Positions 1-7,053 are shown, numbered from the stretch's first letter. The stretch is DNA of 10,551 nucleotides from an uncultured bacterium (GCA_905215395.1 CAJMQA010000100.1:1-10551); one strand, 5' to 3'. Program-made: numbers and translations. Notes: a model not told the origin generated them from the letters alone.

Positions 1-684
1 GAAGCATTAAAGATACAATTTCCCGGCATCACCTCATTGATGTATGTCATCAATGAAAAATTAAATGACAACCTGACAGACCAGGAAATATTATGCTACA
101 CGGGACGCGATCATATTTTCGAAGAAATGGAAGGTTTGAAGTTCAAAATCGGCCCGAAATCTTTTTATCAAACCAATTCGGGGCAAGCATATCACCTCTA
201 TAAAAAAACCCGGGAATTAGCCGGATTAACCGGTAAAGAAAACGTATATGATTTATACACCGGTACCGGCACAATTGCAAACTTTGTCGCCCGCCAGGCT
301 CAGCAGGTTATTGGTATAGAATATGTTCCGGAAGCTATAGAAGATGCCAAGGTAAATTCTGCAATTAACGGGATCGGCAACACCCTCTTTTATGCCGGAG
401 ACATGAAAGAGGTATTGAATACCGATTTTATCGCCCAACACGGAAAGCCGGATGTGATCATCACCGATCCACCCCGGGCAGGCATGCATCCCGATGTGGT
501 CCAGACCATTCTCAATGCTGCTCCGGAACGTATCGTATATGTAAGTTGCAACTCAGCCACCCAGGCCCGGGATCTTCAGCTCATGGACACTGCCTATGAA
601 GTGGTGGCAGTACAACCGGTCGACATGTTCCCACATACCCACCATGTAGAAAATATTGTACTTTTAAAGAAAAAGAGGTTATGA
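1..684 (+). CDS. rlmD: 23S rRNA (uracil-5-)-methyltransferase, RlmD/RumA type (5'-partial)
   Basis: SAM-dependent enzyme that methylates C5 of a uridine in 23S rRNA (U1939 in E. coli for RlmD). The reading frame is open from base 1, so the N-terminal part (TRAM domain and Fe-S cysteines in this family) lies outside the window. What remains is the C-terminal Rossmann methyltransferase domain. The SAM-binding motif YDLYTGTGTIA is at about 247-279 and DPPRAG at about 466-483. VYVSCN holds the catalytic Cys (codon 547-549), and the C-terminal HTHHVEN supplies the general-base Glu (codon 649-651). All the late catalytic motifs are intact. The stop TGA at 682-684 lies inside the stem of the downstream terminator. 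The family (TrmA/RlmC/RlmD) is certain. The exact target nucleotide is inferred, since RlmD and RlmCD types are hard to separate without the N-terminus. The gene converges on dps. Confidence 0.85.
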   Translation, partial: EALKIQFPGITSLMYVINEKLNDNLTDQEILCYTGRDHIFEEMEGLKFKIGPKSFYQTNSGQAYHLYKKTRELAGLTGKENVYDLYTGTGTIANFVARQAQQVIGIEYVPEAIEDAKVNSAINGIGNTLFYAGDMKEVLNTDFIAQHGKPDVIITDPPRAGMHPDVVQTILNAAPERIVYVSCNSATQARDLQLMDTAYEVVAVQPVDMFPHTHHVENIVLLKKKRL

Positions 685-704
685 TCTGCAATCATAACCT
701 CTTT
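672..704. terminator. Bidirectional intrinsic terminator between rlmD and dps
   Basis: A perfect 14-bp inverted repeat: AAAGAGGTTATGAT at 672-685 pairs with ATCATAACCTCTTT at 691-704, with the 5-nt loop CTGCA. T-rich tracts follow in both directions (TTT AAC TTTATTTTT on +, CTCTTTTTCTTT on -). It sits between two convergent genes. The left arm contains the rlmD stop codon, and the dps stop codon starts 5 nt after the right arm. Confidence 0.88.
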
Positions 705-708
705 AACT

Positions 709-1197
709 TTATTTTTCCAGATATGCACGGATCATCCAGGCTGTTTTTTCTTTTTTCTCAATCATGTCCTCCAGAAAGTTTGTAGTTCCTGCATCATCGG
801 TATCTTCCTGTTTTTCCAATTGTTCGATGTCTTTACGGATTTCACGGATCAGGGTATCATTATCCTTGCTCAGGATGGCCAGCATCTGCTTCGCTTCCGG
901 CAGTGGTTCAGAATCGCAGTGTTCTTTAATCCGATTGTGCTCCAGATAACCTGCCAGAGAACCTATAGGGCGTTCGTCCAGTGAACGGATACGTTCTGCA
1001 ATAGCATCAATATCTTCTATCAATCCGTTATACAAATCTTCCATGAATACATGATAGGAATGGAAGCTTACGCCTTTCACATTCCAATGATAATTCCAGG
1101 TCTTTGCCAACAATACAAAATGATCAGATAACAAATTATTCAGGACAGTTTTACTCGCCTTTACCTGTCCTTCGTTCAAACCAATATTAGCAGCCAT
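709..1197 (-). CDS. dps: Dps-family DNA-binding ferritin / starvation-inducible protein
   Basis: Ferritin-like mini-cage protein that oxidises Fe(II) with peroxide, stores iron and protects DNA. It is cytoplasmic and assembles as a dodecamer in this family. From the start at 1197 (MAANIGLNEGQ) it has 162 aa, the usual Dps length. The Dps signature HWNVKG...H...E is present. By alignment to E. coli Dps the inter-subunit ferroxidase ligands are all there: H37 and H49 with E53 from one subunit, D64 and E68 (DAIAER) from the other. In-frame ATG at 1230 would add 11 residues (MESSLISKFYI). I prefer 1197 because the extension is not typical and because the only -7-like element nearby (TACGTTTA, - strand, 1242-1249) would leave almost no leader for the longer form. 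The gene is monocistronic: it converges with rlmD and diverges from the gene at 1378. Peroxide control (OxyR) is known for Bacteroides dps, but I could not identify an operator. Confidence 0.9.
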   Translation of the reverse strand: MAANIGLNEGQVKASKTVLNNLLSDHFVLLAKTWNYHWNVKGVSFHSYHVFMEDLYNGLIEDIDAIAERIRSLDERPIGSLAGYLEHNRIKEHCDSEPLPEAKQMLAILSKDNDTLIREIRKDIEQLEKQEDTDDAGTTNFLEDMIEKKEKTAWMIRAYLEK

Positions 1198-1330
1198 AAT
1201 ATAAAATTTAGAAATTAAACTTGATTCCATATGTATGACTATAAACGTAAAAACACCATTTTTGTTACGGTCTCTTCTTTCTCATTTCAAAATATCCTCA
1301 ACCAATTCCTGCCTGAACGCATTTCGGGCA

Positions 1331-1341
1331 TACTTTTTGCA
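1331..1341 (+). promoter_or_regulatory. Possible -7 region for the AlkD-like gene
   Basis: TACTTTTTGCA resembles the Bacteroidetes -7 element TAnnTTTG but has one extra base between TA and TTTG. No convincing -33 box lies about 20 nt upstream. It sits 37-47 nt before the ATG at 1378 in the 180-bp divergent gap with dps (counting from 1197). Weak call. Confidence 0.25.
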
Positions 1342-1377
1342 AGATCAGGTATACGCCCGTGACTAAATAAAAATAAC

Positions 1378-1935
1378 ATGGAATTCAAAGTAGTCAATAA
1401 ACAGACAGAAGTAACTTTTCATGAAATCCTCAGACGTATCCACCGATTGCAAAGCGGAGGGACAATTGACAGTCTCCGGGATATAGGAGCAGATACCGGG
1501 AAACAAATCGGTGCCAGTTACGTATCATTAAAGACACTGGCCTCTACCTACACACCCGACGAACAGTTGGCATTATTACTTTGGAACAGATCCCGTAGGG
1601 AAGAACAAATTATAGCTTGTATGTTATTTCCTCTCGACTTAAATAAAGAAAAAATTACGCAATTAAGTCCAAAGTGTATAAATTTTGAAATTGCAGGATA
1701 TTTAGGGGCTTTGTACCTCTATAAACATCCGGAACTGTCAACAGCAGCCCAGGAATGGTTGGATACCAATATTCCGTACCTGCAACTAGCTACTTTGACA
1801 GCTCTGGCCAGACATCTGATTATTTATAAAGATAAAAGCCAAATAACAAAAGAGTTCTTCGAAAACGTTATACATAAAAACTACGCAGACAGATATGTTA
1901 ATCTGGCCGCTGAACGCTATCGTTTTAACATTTAA
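1378..1935 (+). CDS. AlkD-like / DNA-alkylation-repair-family HEAT-repeat protein, probably non-catalytic
   Basis: A 185-aa all-helical protein with no signal peptide or membrane segment. Residues about 48-84 (SYVSLKTLAS...EQLALLLWNRSRREEQIIACML) match the pattern of the DNA alkylation repair family: a short 'V..L..LA' helix, then 'LA..LW....REE.I.A..L'. Residues 100-150 continue with 'INFEIAGYLG', 'KHPEL' and 'EWLDTNIPYLQLATLTALARHL', again like AlkD-type HEAT pairs. In AlkD of Bacillus cereus the catalytic Trp109 and Asp113 lie in a WDSVD segment. The comparable segment here appears to be FEIAG (103-107), so the Asp is missing. The protein is also shorter than AlkD (about 235 aa). I infer a divergent family member that may bind DNA or another partner without glycosylase activity. 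It is followed by pckA on the same strand, but pckA has its own promoter. Family assignment is moderate; function is unknown. Confidence 0.6.
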   Translation: MEFKVVNKQTEVTFHEILRRIHRLQSGGTIDSLRDIGADTGKQIGASYVSLKTLASTYTPDEQLALLLWNRSRREEQIIACMLFPLDLNKEKITQLSPKCINFEIAGYLGALYLYKHPELSTAAQEWLDTNIPYLQLATLTALARHLIIYKDKSQITKEFFENVIHKNYADRYVNLAAERYRFNI

Positions 1936-1948
1936 TAAATGTTAAACG
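1921..1948 (+). other. AT-rich stem-loop over the AlkD-like gene stop codon
   Basis: TAACATTTA (1926-1934) and TAAATGTTA (1936-1944) form an inverted repeat. It extends outward through TT/AA and then CG/CG with one bulged T at 1923. The centre must open to form a loop, so the real stem is about 8-10 AT-rich pairs. The stop TAA (1933-1935) is at the tip. No T-run follows directly; the nearest is at 1973-1978. It may be a weak terminator or a 3'-end stabiliser. Confidence 0.3.
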
Positions 1949-1972
1949 GAGATGTTTAAGAGTTTGAAAAAA

Positions 1973-2002
1973 TTTTTTAATAAGAAAACTTTCTTACTTT
2001 TG
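1973..2002 (+). promoter_or_regulatory. pckA promoter (Bacteroidetes type)
   Basis: TACTTTTG at 1995-2002 is a perfect match to the Bacteroidetes -7 consensus TAnnTTTG, followed by CA. A T-run at 1973-1978 lies at about the right distance to act as a weak -33 element. The predicted transcription start is near 2006-2010, giving a leader of about 50 nt before the ATG at 2058. Confidence 0.65.
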
Positions 2003-2057
2003 CATAGTTATTACGGAAAAAAAGTATTAATAAATCGTTTAATATAAATTTACTACT

Positions 2058-3668
2058 ATGTCAAAATTAGATTTAAGCAAGTATGGCATTACGGATGTAA
2101 AGGAGATCATCCACAATCCTTCTTACGATGAGTTGTTCAAAGCTGAAACTGATCCATCTTTAACAGGTTACGAAAAGGGACAGTTGACAGAACTAGGTGC
2201 TATTAATGTCATGACCGGCATTTATACAGGTCGTTCCCCAAAAGATAAATTCTTTGTAAAAAACGAAGCCAGTGCAGACTCTGTTTGGTGGACCACGGAG
2301 GAATACAAAAATGACAACAAACCTTGTTCTGAAGAGGCTTGGGCAGATTTGAAAGCAAAAGCTGTAAAAGAATTGTCGGGGAAAAAATTATATGTAGTAG
2401 ATACCTTCTGCGGAGCAAATGCCGGCACCCGTTTAAAAGTACGTTTCATCATGGAAGTCGCCTGGCAGGCACATTTCGTAAAAAACATGTTTATCCGTCC
2501 GACCGAAGAAGAACTGGCCAATTACGGAGAACCTGATTTCGTATCTTTTAATGCAGCCAAAGCAAAAGTAGACAATTTTAAAGAATTAGGACTGAATTCC
2601 GAAACAGCCACTGTATTCAACCTCAAAACCAAGGAACAGGTGATCCTGAATACCTGGTACGGTGGTGAAATGAAGAAAGGAATCTTTTCTATTATGAATT
2701 ATCTGAACCCATTACGTGGTATTGCTTCTATGCACTGTTCTGCCAACACCGACCTGAATGGTCAGAATACAGCTATTTTCTTCGGTCTTTCCGGAACCGG
2801 AAAAACCACCTTATCTACCGATCCCAAACGTCTTTTGATCGGAGACGACGAACACGGCTGGGATGAAGAAGGTGTATTCAACTACGAAGGCGGATGTTAT
2901 GCCAAAGTCATCAACCTGGATAAAGACAGTGAACCTGATATTTACAACGCCATCAAACGTGATGCATTGTTAGAAAATGTAACCGTTGATGCAAACGGAA
3001 AAATTGATTTTTCTGATAAGAGTGTTACCGAAAATACCCGAGTTTCTTATCCGATCTATCACATCAAGAACATCGTAAAACCAGTGTCTAAAGGACCGGC
3101 TGCCAAACAGGTAATCTTCCTGTCTGCAGATGCTTTTGGGGTACTACCTCCGGTATCTATCCTGAATGCGGAACAAACTAAATATTACTTTCTATCCGGA
3201 TTTACTGCAAAACTAGCCGGAACAGAACGTGGTATTACAGAACCAACCCCGACTTTCTCTGCTTGTTTTGGTGCTGCTTTCCTATCACTGCATCCCACTA
3301 AATATGCTGAAGAGCTGGTAAAGAAAATGGAAAAATCAGGAGCCAAAGCTTATCTGGTAAACACCGGATGGAACGGAAGCGGTAAACGTATTTCAATCAA
3401 AGATACCCGTGGTATCATTGATGCAATCCTGGATGGCTCTATCGACAAAGCTCCGACTAAGACTATTCCTTTCTTCAATTTTGTTGTTCCGACTGCATTA
3501 CCGGGAGTTGACCCGAAGATCCTCGATCCTCGTGACACCTATGCAAATGCCAGCGAATGGGAAGAAAAAGCAAAAGACCTTTCAGCCCGTTTCATCAAGA
3601 ACTTTACAAAATTTGAAGGCAATGCCGCCGGAAAAGCTTTGGTAACTGCAGGTCCGAAATTACAGTAA
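2058..3668 (+). CDS. pckA: Phosphoenolpyruvate carboxykinase (ATP)
   Basis: Interconverts oxaloacetate + ATP and phosphoenolpyruvate + CO2 + ADP. In gut Bacteroidales it typically runs toward CO2 fixation and oxaloacetate on the route to succinate/propionate, as well as serving gluconeogenesis. The protein has 536 aa, the normal length for the ATP-dependent class. Visible motifs in order: substrate-binding TGRSPKDKF (R59), YGGEMKKG with the metal/CO2-site lysines K206-K207, MHCSAN with metal ligand H226, the P-loop GLSGTGKTT (243-251, K249), the metal-binding LIGDDEHGW (D263-D264), ENTRVSYPI (R328), and the adenine-side TAKLAGTERG. No active-site residue appears lost. The gene stands alone between its own promoter (1973-2002) and a strong terminator (3708-3738), so it looks monocistronic. 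Confidence 0.97.
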   Translation: MSKLDLSKYGITDVKEIIHNPSYDELFKAETDPSLTGYEKGQLTELGAINVMTGIYTGRSPKDKFFVKNEASADSVWWTTEEYKNDNKPCSEEAWADLKAKAVKELSGKKLYVVDTFCGANAGTRLKVRFIMEVAWQAHFVKNMFIRPTEEELANYGEPDFVSFNAAKAKVDNFKELGLNSETATVFNLKTKEQVILNTWYGGEMKKGIFSIMNYLNPLRGIASMHCSANTDLNGQNTAIFFGLSGTGKTTLSTDPKRLLIGDDEHGWDEEGVFNYEGGCYAKVINLDKDSEPDIYNAIKRDALLENVTVDANGKIDFSDKSVTENTRVSYPIYHIKNIVKPVSKGPAAKQVIFLSADAFGVLPPVSILNAEQTKYYFLSGFTAKLAGTERGITEPTPTFSACFGAAFLSLHPTKYAEELVKKMEKSGAKAYLVNTGWNGSGKRISIKDTRGIIDAILDGSIDKAPTKTIPFFNFVVPTALPGVDPKILDPRDTYANASEWEEKAKDLSARFIKNFTKFEGNAAGKALVTAGPKLQ

Positions 3669-3707
3669 GATATTTTTATCCGCAAAACAATATTTTCTGT
3701 ATATATA

Positions 3708-3738
3708 AAAAAACGGAGTTCGATGAACTCCGTTTTTT
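3708..3738. terminator. Bidirectional intrinsic terminator between pckA and lpxA
   Basis: AAAAAACGGAGTTC (3708-3721) pairs with GAACTCCGTTTTTT (3725-3738) around the 3-nt loop GAT: 14 bp, with A-runs on the left and T-runs on the right, so it reads as stem plus U-tract on either strand. The flanks TATATA/TATATA extend the symmetry. It separates the convergent pckA (+) and lpxA (-) ends. Confidence 0.93.
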
Positions 3739-3755
3739 ATATACTAAAAGAATTT

Positions 3756-4535
3756 CTATCCTAAATATCCTTTCATAATCCCCCGCTTGCTGTTACGCAC
3801 AAACATAATGATCTCATCCCGTTCTTTAGAGGCAGGCATTTCAGCTTCAATCCTTTCAATTGCATCTGAAACATTCAGGCCCGACTGGAAAAGTATACGG
3901 TAAATATCCTGTATCTCATTGATTTTCATATTATCAAATTCCCGGCGCCGTAAACCGATGGAATTCACTCCGACATATGAAAGAGGCAGACGCCCTGCTT
4001 TCACATAAGGAGGCACATCTTTACCAATCAACGAACCACCTTGAATCATCACATGTTTACCAATATGTACAAACTGATGAACAGCAGACATCCCGCCCAG
4101 AATAGCAAAATCATCTACCACCACCTCACCCGCCAACTGGCAAGCATTGGTAATAATACAATTATTTCCCACCTGGCAGTCGTGCGCAATATGAGCATAA
4201 GCCATCACCAGACAATTATTACCAATTTCAGTAACGCCTTTGGCAGCAGTTCCCCTATTCACTGTCACACATTCCCGAATAGTTGTATTATCTCCGATTT
4301 TTACAATAGATTTCTCTCCTCTGAATTTCAAATCCTGAGGTACTGCAGAAATTACTGCTCCCGGGAAAATTTTACAATTTTTTCCTATGTGCGCACCTTC
4401 CAGGATGGTTACATTCGATCCGATTCTCGTACCTTCCTCTATCACCACATTCTTATCGATCGTCACAAAGGGTTCTATCACCACGTTTTCAGCAACCTGA
4501 GCTTCCGGATGAACATATGCTAACGGTTGTTTCAT
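3756..4535 (-). CDS. lpxA: Acyl-ACP--UDP-N-acetylglucosamine O-acyltransferase LpxA
   Basis: Transfers an (R)-3-hydroxyacyl chain from ACP to the 3-OH of UDP-GlcNAc, the first step of lipid A synthesis; cytoplasmic homotrimer. At 259 aa it matches the family (262 in E. coli). Left-handed beta-helix hexapeptide repeats cover residues 8-185 (IEPFV, VTILEGAHIG, IGDNTTIREC, VGNNCIIT). VPQDLKF and RECVTVNRGT are family motifs. The catalytic His is H118 in AHIAHDC, with H115 before it, and H153 is in AVHQF. The C-terminal helical domain ends in RNSKRGIMKGYLG. At the position aligned with E. coli H144 the protein has E137 (LAGEVVVDDF instead of LAGH), which is unusual. This is the last gene of the lpxD-lpxC/fabZ-lpxA cluster, 64 nt after the fusion gene. 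A -7-like element in the gap may add independent transcription. Confidence 0.96.
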   Translation of the reverse strand: MKQPLAYVHPEAQVAENVVIEPFVTIDKNVVIEEGTRIGSNVTILEGAHIGKNCKIFPGAVISAVPQDLKFRGEKSIVKIGDNTTIRECVTVNRGTAAKGVTEIGNNCLVMAYAHIAHDCQVGNNCIITNACQLAGEVVVDDFAILGGMSAVHQFVHIGKHVMIQGGSLIGKDVPPYVKAGRLPLSYVGVNSIGLRRREFDNMKINEIQDIYRILFQSGLNVSDAIERIEAEMPASKERDEIIMFVRNSKRGIMKGYLG

Positions 4536-4566
4536 TCGAATTTTATTTAATGAATAATTAAAACAC

Positions 4567-4586
4567 CTGAATTCTAAAAAATTCAG
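4567..4586 (-). other. Stem-loop in the lpxC/fabZ-lpxA gap
   Basis: CTGAATT at 4580-4586 (read on -) pairs with AATTCAG at 4567-4573: 7 bp with a 6-nt loop. On the - strand GTGTTTTAATT follows. It is too AT-rich for a strong terminator; it could be a weak attenuator, an mRNA processing site or chance. Confidence 0.3.
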
Positions 4587-4590
4587 CCTG

Positions 4591-4598
4591 CAAATATA
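4591..4598 (-). promoter_or_regulatory. Possible internal promoter for lpxA
   Basis: TATATTTG on the - strand fits the -7 consensus TAnnTTTG exactly and is followed by CA, as at the pckA and rimP promoters. It lies 2 nt after the fabZ stop codon and 55-63 nt before the lpxA ATG. I see no TTTG-like -33 box at the right distance, so this is a half-supported promoter. Confidence 0.35.
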
Positions 4599-4599
4599 A

Positions 4600-6003
4600 T
4601 TATAAGTTTTTGGTTTTTATGACCTGAGCCATAAATTCTCCCTCACAAACTAATTTTTTCCCGACATAAGCATAGCCTTTCATGGTAACAATCCCACGTT
4701 TTACAGGAGCTAAAGTCACTAATTTGAATACCAGCGTATCCCCGGGAACCACCTTATTCCGGAATTTCACTCCGTCAATCTTCATGAAATAGGTAGAATA
4801 GTTTTCAGGGTCAGGCACACCACTCAACACCAGAATACCCCCACACTGTGACATAGCCTCTACAATTAATACTCCCGGCATCACCGGTTCGTCTGGAAAA
4901 TGTCCGACAAAATGGGGTTCATTCATGGTCACATTCTTACAACCAATCACCATATTCTCACTGATTCTGAATATCTTATCCACAAGCAAGAAAGGAGGAC
5001 GGTGAGGAAGCAAAGAACGGATTTTATTGATATCCAGTAATGGCTCTGCTGTAATATCCAAATCTGCCGGATAAGCATCCTCTTTTTCTTCAGCTAAGAT
5101 TTCCTTATAGAGCATCTTTGCCATAGAAGCATTGGCTTTATGCCCCGGACGGTCAGCAATGACACGGCCTTTGATAAAACGTCCGCAAAGAGCAAGATCA
5201 CCGATAACATCCAATAATTTATGGCGGGCAGGTTCATTTTCAAAATAGAGTTCCAGATTATTCAGCACCCCTTCTTTCACCTGAATATTTTCATATCCGA
5301 AAAGTTTAGACAAACGGTCAGCTTCAGCCTGATCTACTTTCCGGTCAACAATCACAATAGCATTACTAAGATCCCCTCCTTTAATCAGATTATTCGCCAA
5401 AAGAGTTTCTACCTCACGCAAAAATACAAAAGTACGGCAAGGAGCTATTTCCTTTGCAAAATCTGTTACCGAAGCCGAATAACCGGCATATTGCATAGAC
5501 AAATACGGAGAATCGTAAGACACCAGCGTATTGATATTATAATCTTCATCAGGCAAAAGGGTGATCCGGGTATTGGTCGCTTCACAATAAAACTCCATTT
5601 TCTTTCTCACCACAAAATAGCGGCGCTCCTCCTCCTGTTCCTGCAATCCCACTTTTTCAATAGCTTCTACATAATAGCGGGCACTACCATCCAGTATAGG
5701 AAATTCTTCTCCGTCTAACTCTATCAGGCAGTTGTCTATACCACAACCATATAAAGCTGCCATGGCATGTTCCAGAGTATAAACCCGGTTCCCGTCTTTT
5801 TCAAGACAACTAGCCCGGTCAACAAATTCAACATACTTGGCAAGGGCCGGTATCTCAGGCTTGCCGTCCAGATCTGTTCTTACAATTGTATATCCGGTAT
5901 TTTTCTCTGCAGGTTTAAAAGTAGCACACACCTCTTTACCAGTATGCAATCCTTTACCTTTCAGCGAAAATTCTCCTTTTAATGTGTTTTGTTTTACTGA
6001 CAT
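4600..6003 (-). CDS. lpxC/fabZ: LpxC-FabZ fusion: UDP-3-O-acyl-GlcNAc deacetylase / 3-hydroxyacyl-ACP dehydratase
   Basis: Bifunctional 467-aa protein. The N-terminal part (about 1-305) is LpxC, the Zn-dependent deacetylase and committed step of lipid A synthesis. It shows GKGLHTG (17-23), TLEHAMAAL with catalytic Glu78 and zinc ligand His79, HKLLDVIGD with zinc ligands His261 and Asp265, and GHKAN with His288. The region 306-320 is a charged linker. The C-terminal part (about 321-467) is FabZ, a hotdog-fold dehydratase acting on 3-hydroxyacyl-ACP. It shows LLPHRPPFLLVDK, then GHFPDEPVMPGV with catalytic His368, and VEAMSQ with catalytic Glu382. The fusion is a known Bacteroidetes trait and joins enzymes on either side of the 3-hydroxyacyl-ACP branch point. 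The ATG overlaps the lpxD stop codon by one base (TAATG), indicating translational coupling. Both active sites look intact. Confidence 0.96.
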   Translation of the reverse strand: MSVKQNTLKGEFSLKGKGLHTGKEVCATFKPAEKNTGYTIVRTDLDGKPEIPALAKYVEFVDRASCLEKDGNRVYTLEHAMAALYGCGIDNCLIELDGEEFPILDGSARYYVEAIEKVGLQEQEEERRYFVVRKKMEFYCEATNTRITLLPDEDYNINTLVSYDSPYLSMQYAGYSASVTDFAKEIAPCRTFVFLREVETLLANNLIKGGDLSNAIVIVDRKVDQAEADRLSKLFGYENIQVKEGVLNNLELYFENEPARHKLLDVIGDLALCGRFIKGRVIADRPGHKANASMAKMLYKEILAEEKEDAYPADLDITAEPLLDINKIRSLLPHRPPFLLVDKIFRISENMVIGCKNVTMNEPHFVGHFPDEPVMPGVLIVEAMSQCGGILVLSGVPDPENYSTYFMKIDGVKFRNKVVPGDTLVFKLVTLAPVKRGIVTMKGYAYVGKKLVCEGEFMAQVIKTKNL

Positions 6004-7037
6004 TATTGTTTTGACTTTAATGTTTGTATTTCTTTTTCTAAATCCCGGAGCTGTCCATATAATTCAGGAAATTTCCGGAATAATACATAGCATTTTCTAT
6101 ATTTAGAGGCATCAAAAGCAGGTGATCCCATACATACCGAACCTTCCGGTATATCGGATGCAACTCCGGTCTGAGCTGCAAGCATAGTCCGGTCTCCGAT
6201 TTTAAGGTGACCAGCCAGCCCAACCTGTCCGCCAAACATACAATGGGCCCCCACCTTCGTCGTACCTGCTATCCCGCATTGTGCTGCCATTACAGTATTC
6301 TCTCCGACAACTACATTGTGTGCAATTTGCACCAGATTGTCCAACTTTACGCCTTTTTTTATCCGCGTAGAACCCATAGTGGCCCTGTCTATACATACGT
6401 TAGCGCCAAGCTCAACGTTGTCTTCCAATACTACATTCCCTATCTGGGGAACTTTCTTGTAAGTATCCGCAGTCGGAGCAAAACCAAAACCATCCGCACC
6501 AATAACAGTTCCCGCATGTATAGTACAATTATTTCCGATTACACAACTGTGATAAATTTTTACACCTGCGAAAATTATCGTATCATCCCCGATAGTAACT
6601 CCATCTCCAATATAGGCCTGTGGATAAATTTTCACGTGATTACCGATTTTAACCCCTTTACCTATATAAGCAAAAGCCCCTATATAAGGAGCTTCACCGA
6701 TAACCGCCCCTTCACCGATGAAAGAAGGTTGTTCTATTCCTGAAGGCTGCGGACGCATATTCTCATACATCTGTAACAAAGCAGCAATGGCATCATAAGC
6801 CGATTGCACCCGTATCAATGTACAAGGAACTTTATGTGTCGGAGTAAAATCATGATTCACTAACACCACAGAAGCTTCTGTAGTGTATATATAAGGTTCA
6901 TATTTCGGATTTGCCAGAAATGCCAAGGTATTTGGCCGGCCTTCCTCTATCTTTGAAACATTGTTAACCATCACATCTCCATCGCCTTCCACAGTACCTT
7001 GCAACAATGCTGCAACATCTTTTGCCCTAAATTCCAT
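6003..7037 (-). CDS. lpxD: UDP-3-O-(3-hydroxyacyl)glucosamine N-acyltransferase LpxD
   Basis: Adds the second (R)-3-hydroxyacyl chain, at the 2-amino group of the LpxC product; cytoplasmic homotrimer. It has 344 aa, typical length. Residues 1-95 are the uridine-binding LpxD N-domain (FRAKDVAALLQG, NTLAFLANPKY). Residues about 105-300 are hexapeptide repeats of a left-handed beta-helix. The catalytic His is H240 in LDNLVQIAHN. GADGFGFAP (180-188) is the LpxD family signature. The C-terminal helix (316-344, ending in LRDLEKEIQTLKSKQ) fits the ACP-recognition helix. First gene of the lipid A cluster, upstream of lpxC-fabZ with a one-base stop/start overlap. A good -7 element lies only about 17-24 nt before the ATG, so the leader is very short. 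The MEFRAKDVA start matches the family N-terminus. Confidence 0.96.
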   Translation of the reverse strand: MEFRAKDVAALLQGTVEGDGDVMVNNVSKIEEGRPNTLAFLANPKYEPYIYTTEASVVLVNHDFTPTHKVPCTLIRVQSAYDAIAALLQMYENMRPQPSGIEQPSFIGEGAVIGEAPYIGAFAYIGKGVKIGNHVKIYPQAYIGDGVTIGDDTIIFAGVKIYHSCVIGNNCTIHAGTVIGADGFGFAPTADTYKKVPQIGNVVLEDNVELGANVCIDRATMGSTRIKKGVKLDNLVQIAHNVVVGENTVMAAQCGIAGTTKVGAHCMFGGQVGLAGHLKIGDRTMLAAQTGVASDIPEGSVCMGSPAFDASKYRKCYVLFRKFPELYGQLRDLEKEIQTLKSKQ

Positions 7038-7053
7038 ATTTCAAAAATTTCGG

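Noticed and set aside
1198..1230. Longer Dps start at 1230 (173 aa)
   Set aside because: Possible, but the 11 extra residues are not typical of the family and would leave almost no leader after the only -7-like element nearby. The 162-aa form fits the family length.
1963..1966. TTTG as the -33 box of the pckA promoter
   Set aside because: It is 28 nt from the -7 box, well beyond the usual 17-23 nt. The T-run at 1973-1978 is better placed.
4041..4523. Long + strand open frame (160 codons) opposite lpxA
   Set aside because: It lies entirely antisense to a clear LpxA, its translation is low-complexity Ser/His/Tyr/Ile-rich and matches no family pattern I know. It follows from codon bias of the true gene.
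5221..5718. Long + strand open frame opposite lpxC-fabZ
   Set aside because: Antisense shadow of an intact LpxC domain, Phe/Ile/Arg-rich, with no recognisable domain.
6207..6743. 178-codon + strand open frame opposite lpxD
   Set aside because: Antisense to conserved hexapeptide repeats. The periodic pattern of the repeats suppresses stops in the other strand; no independent promoter or family match.
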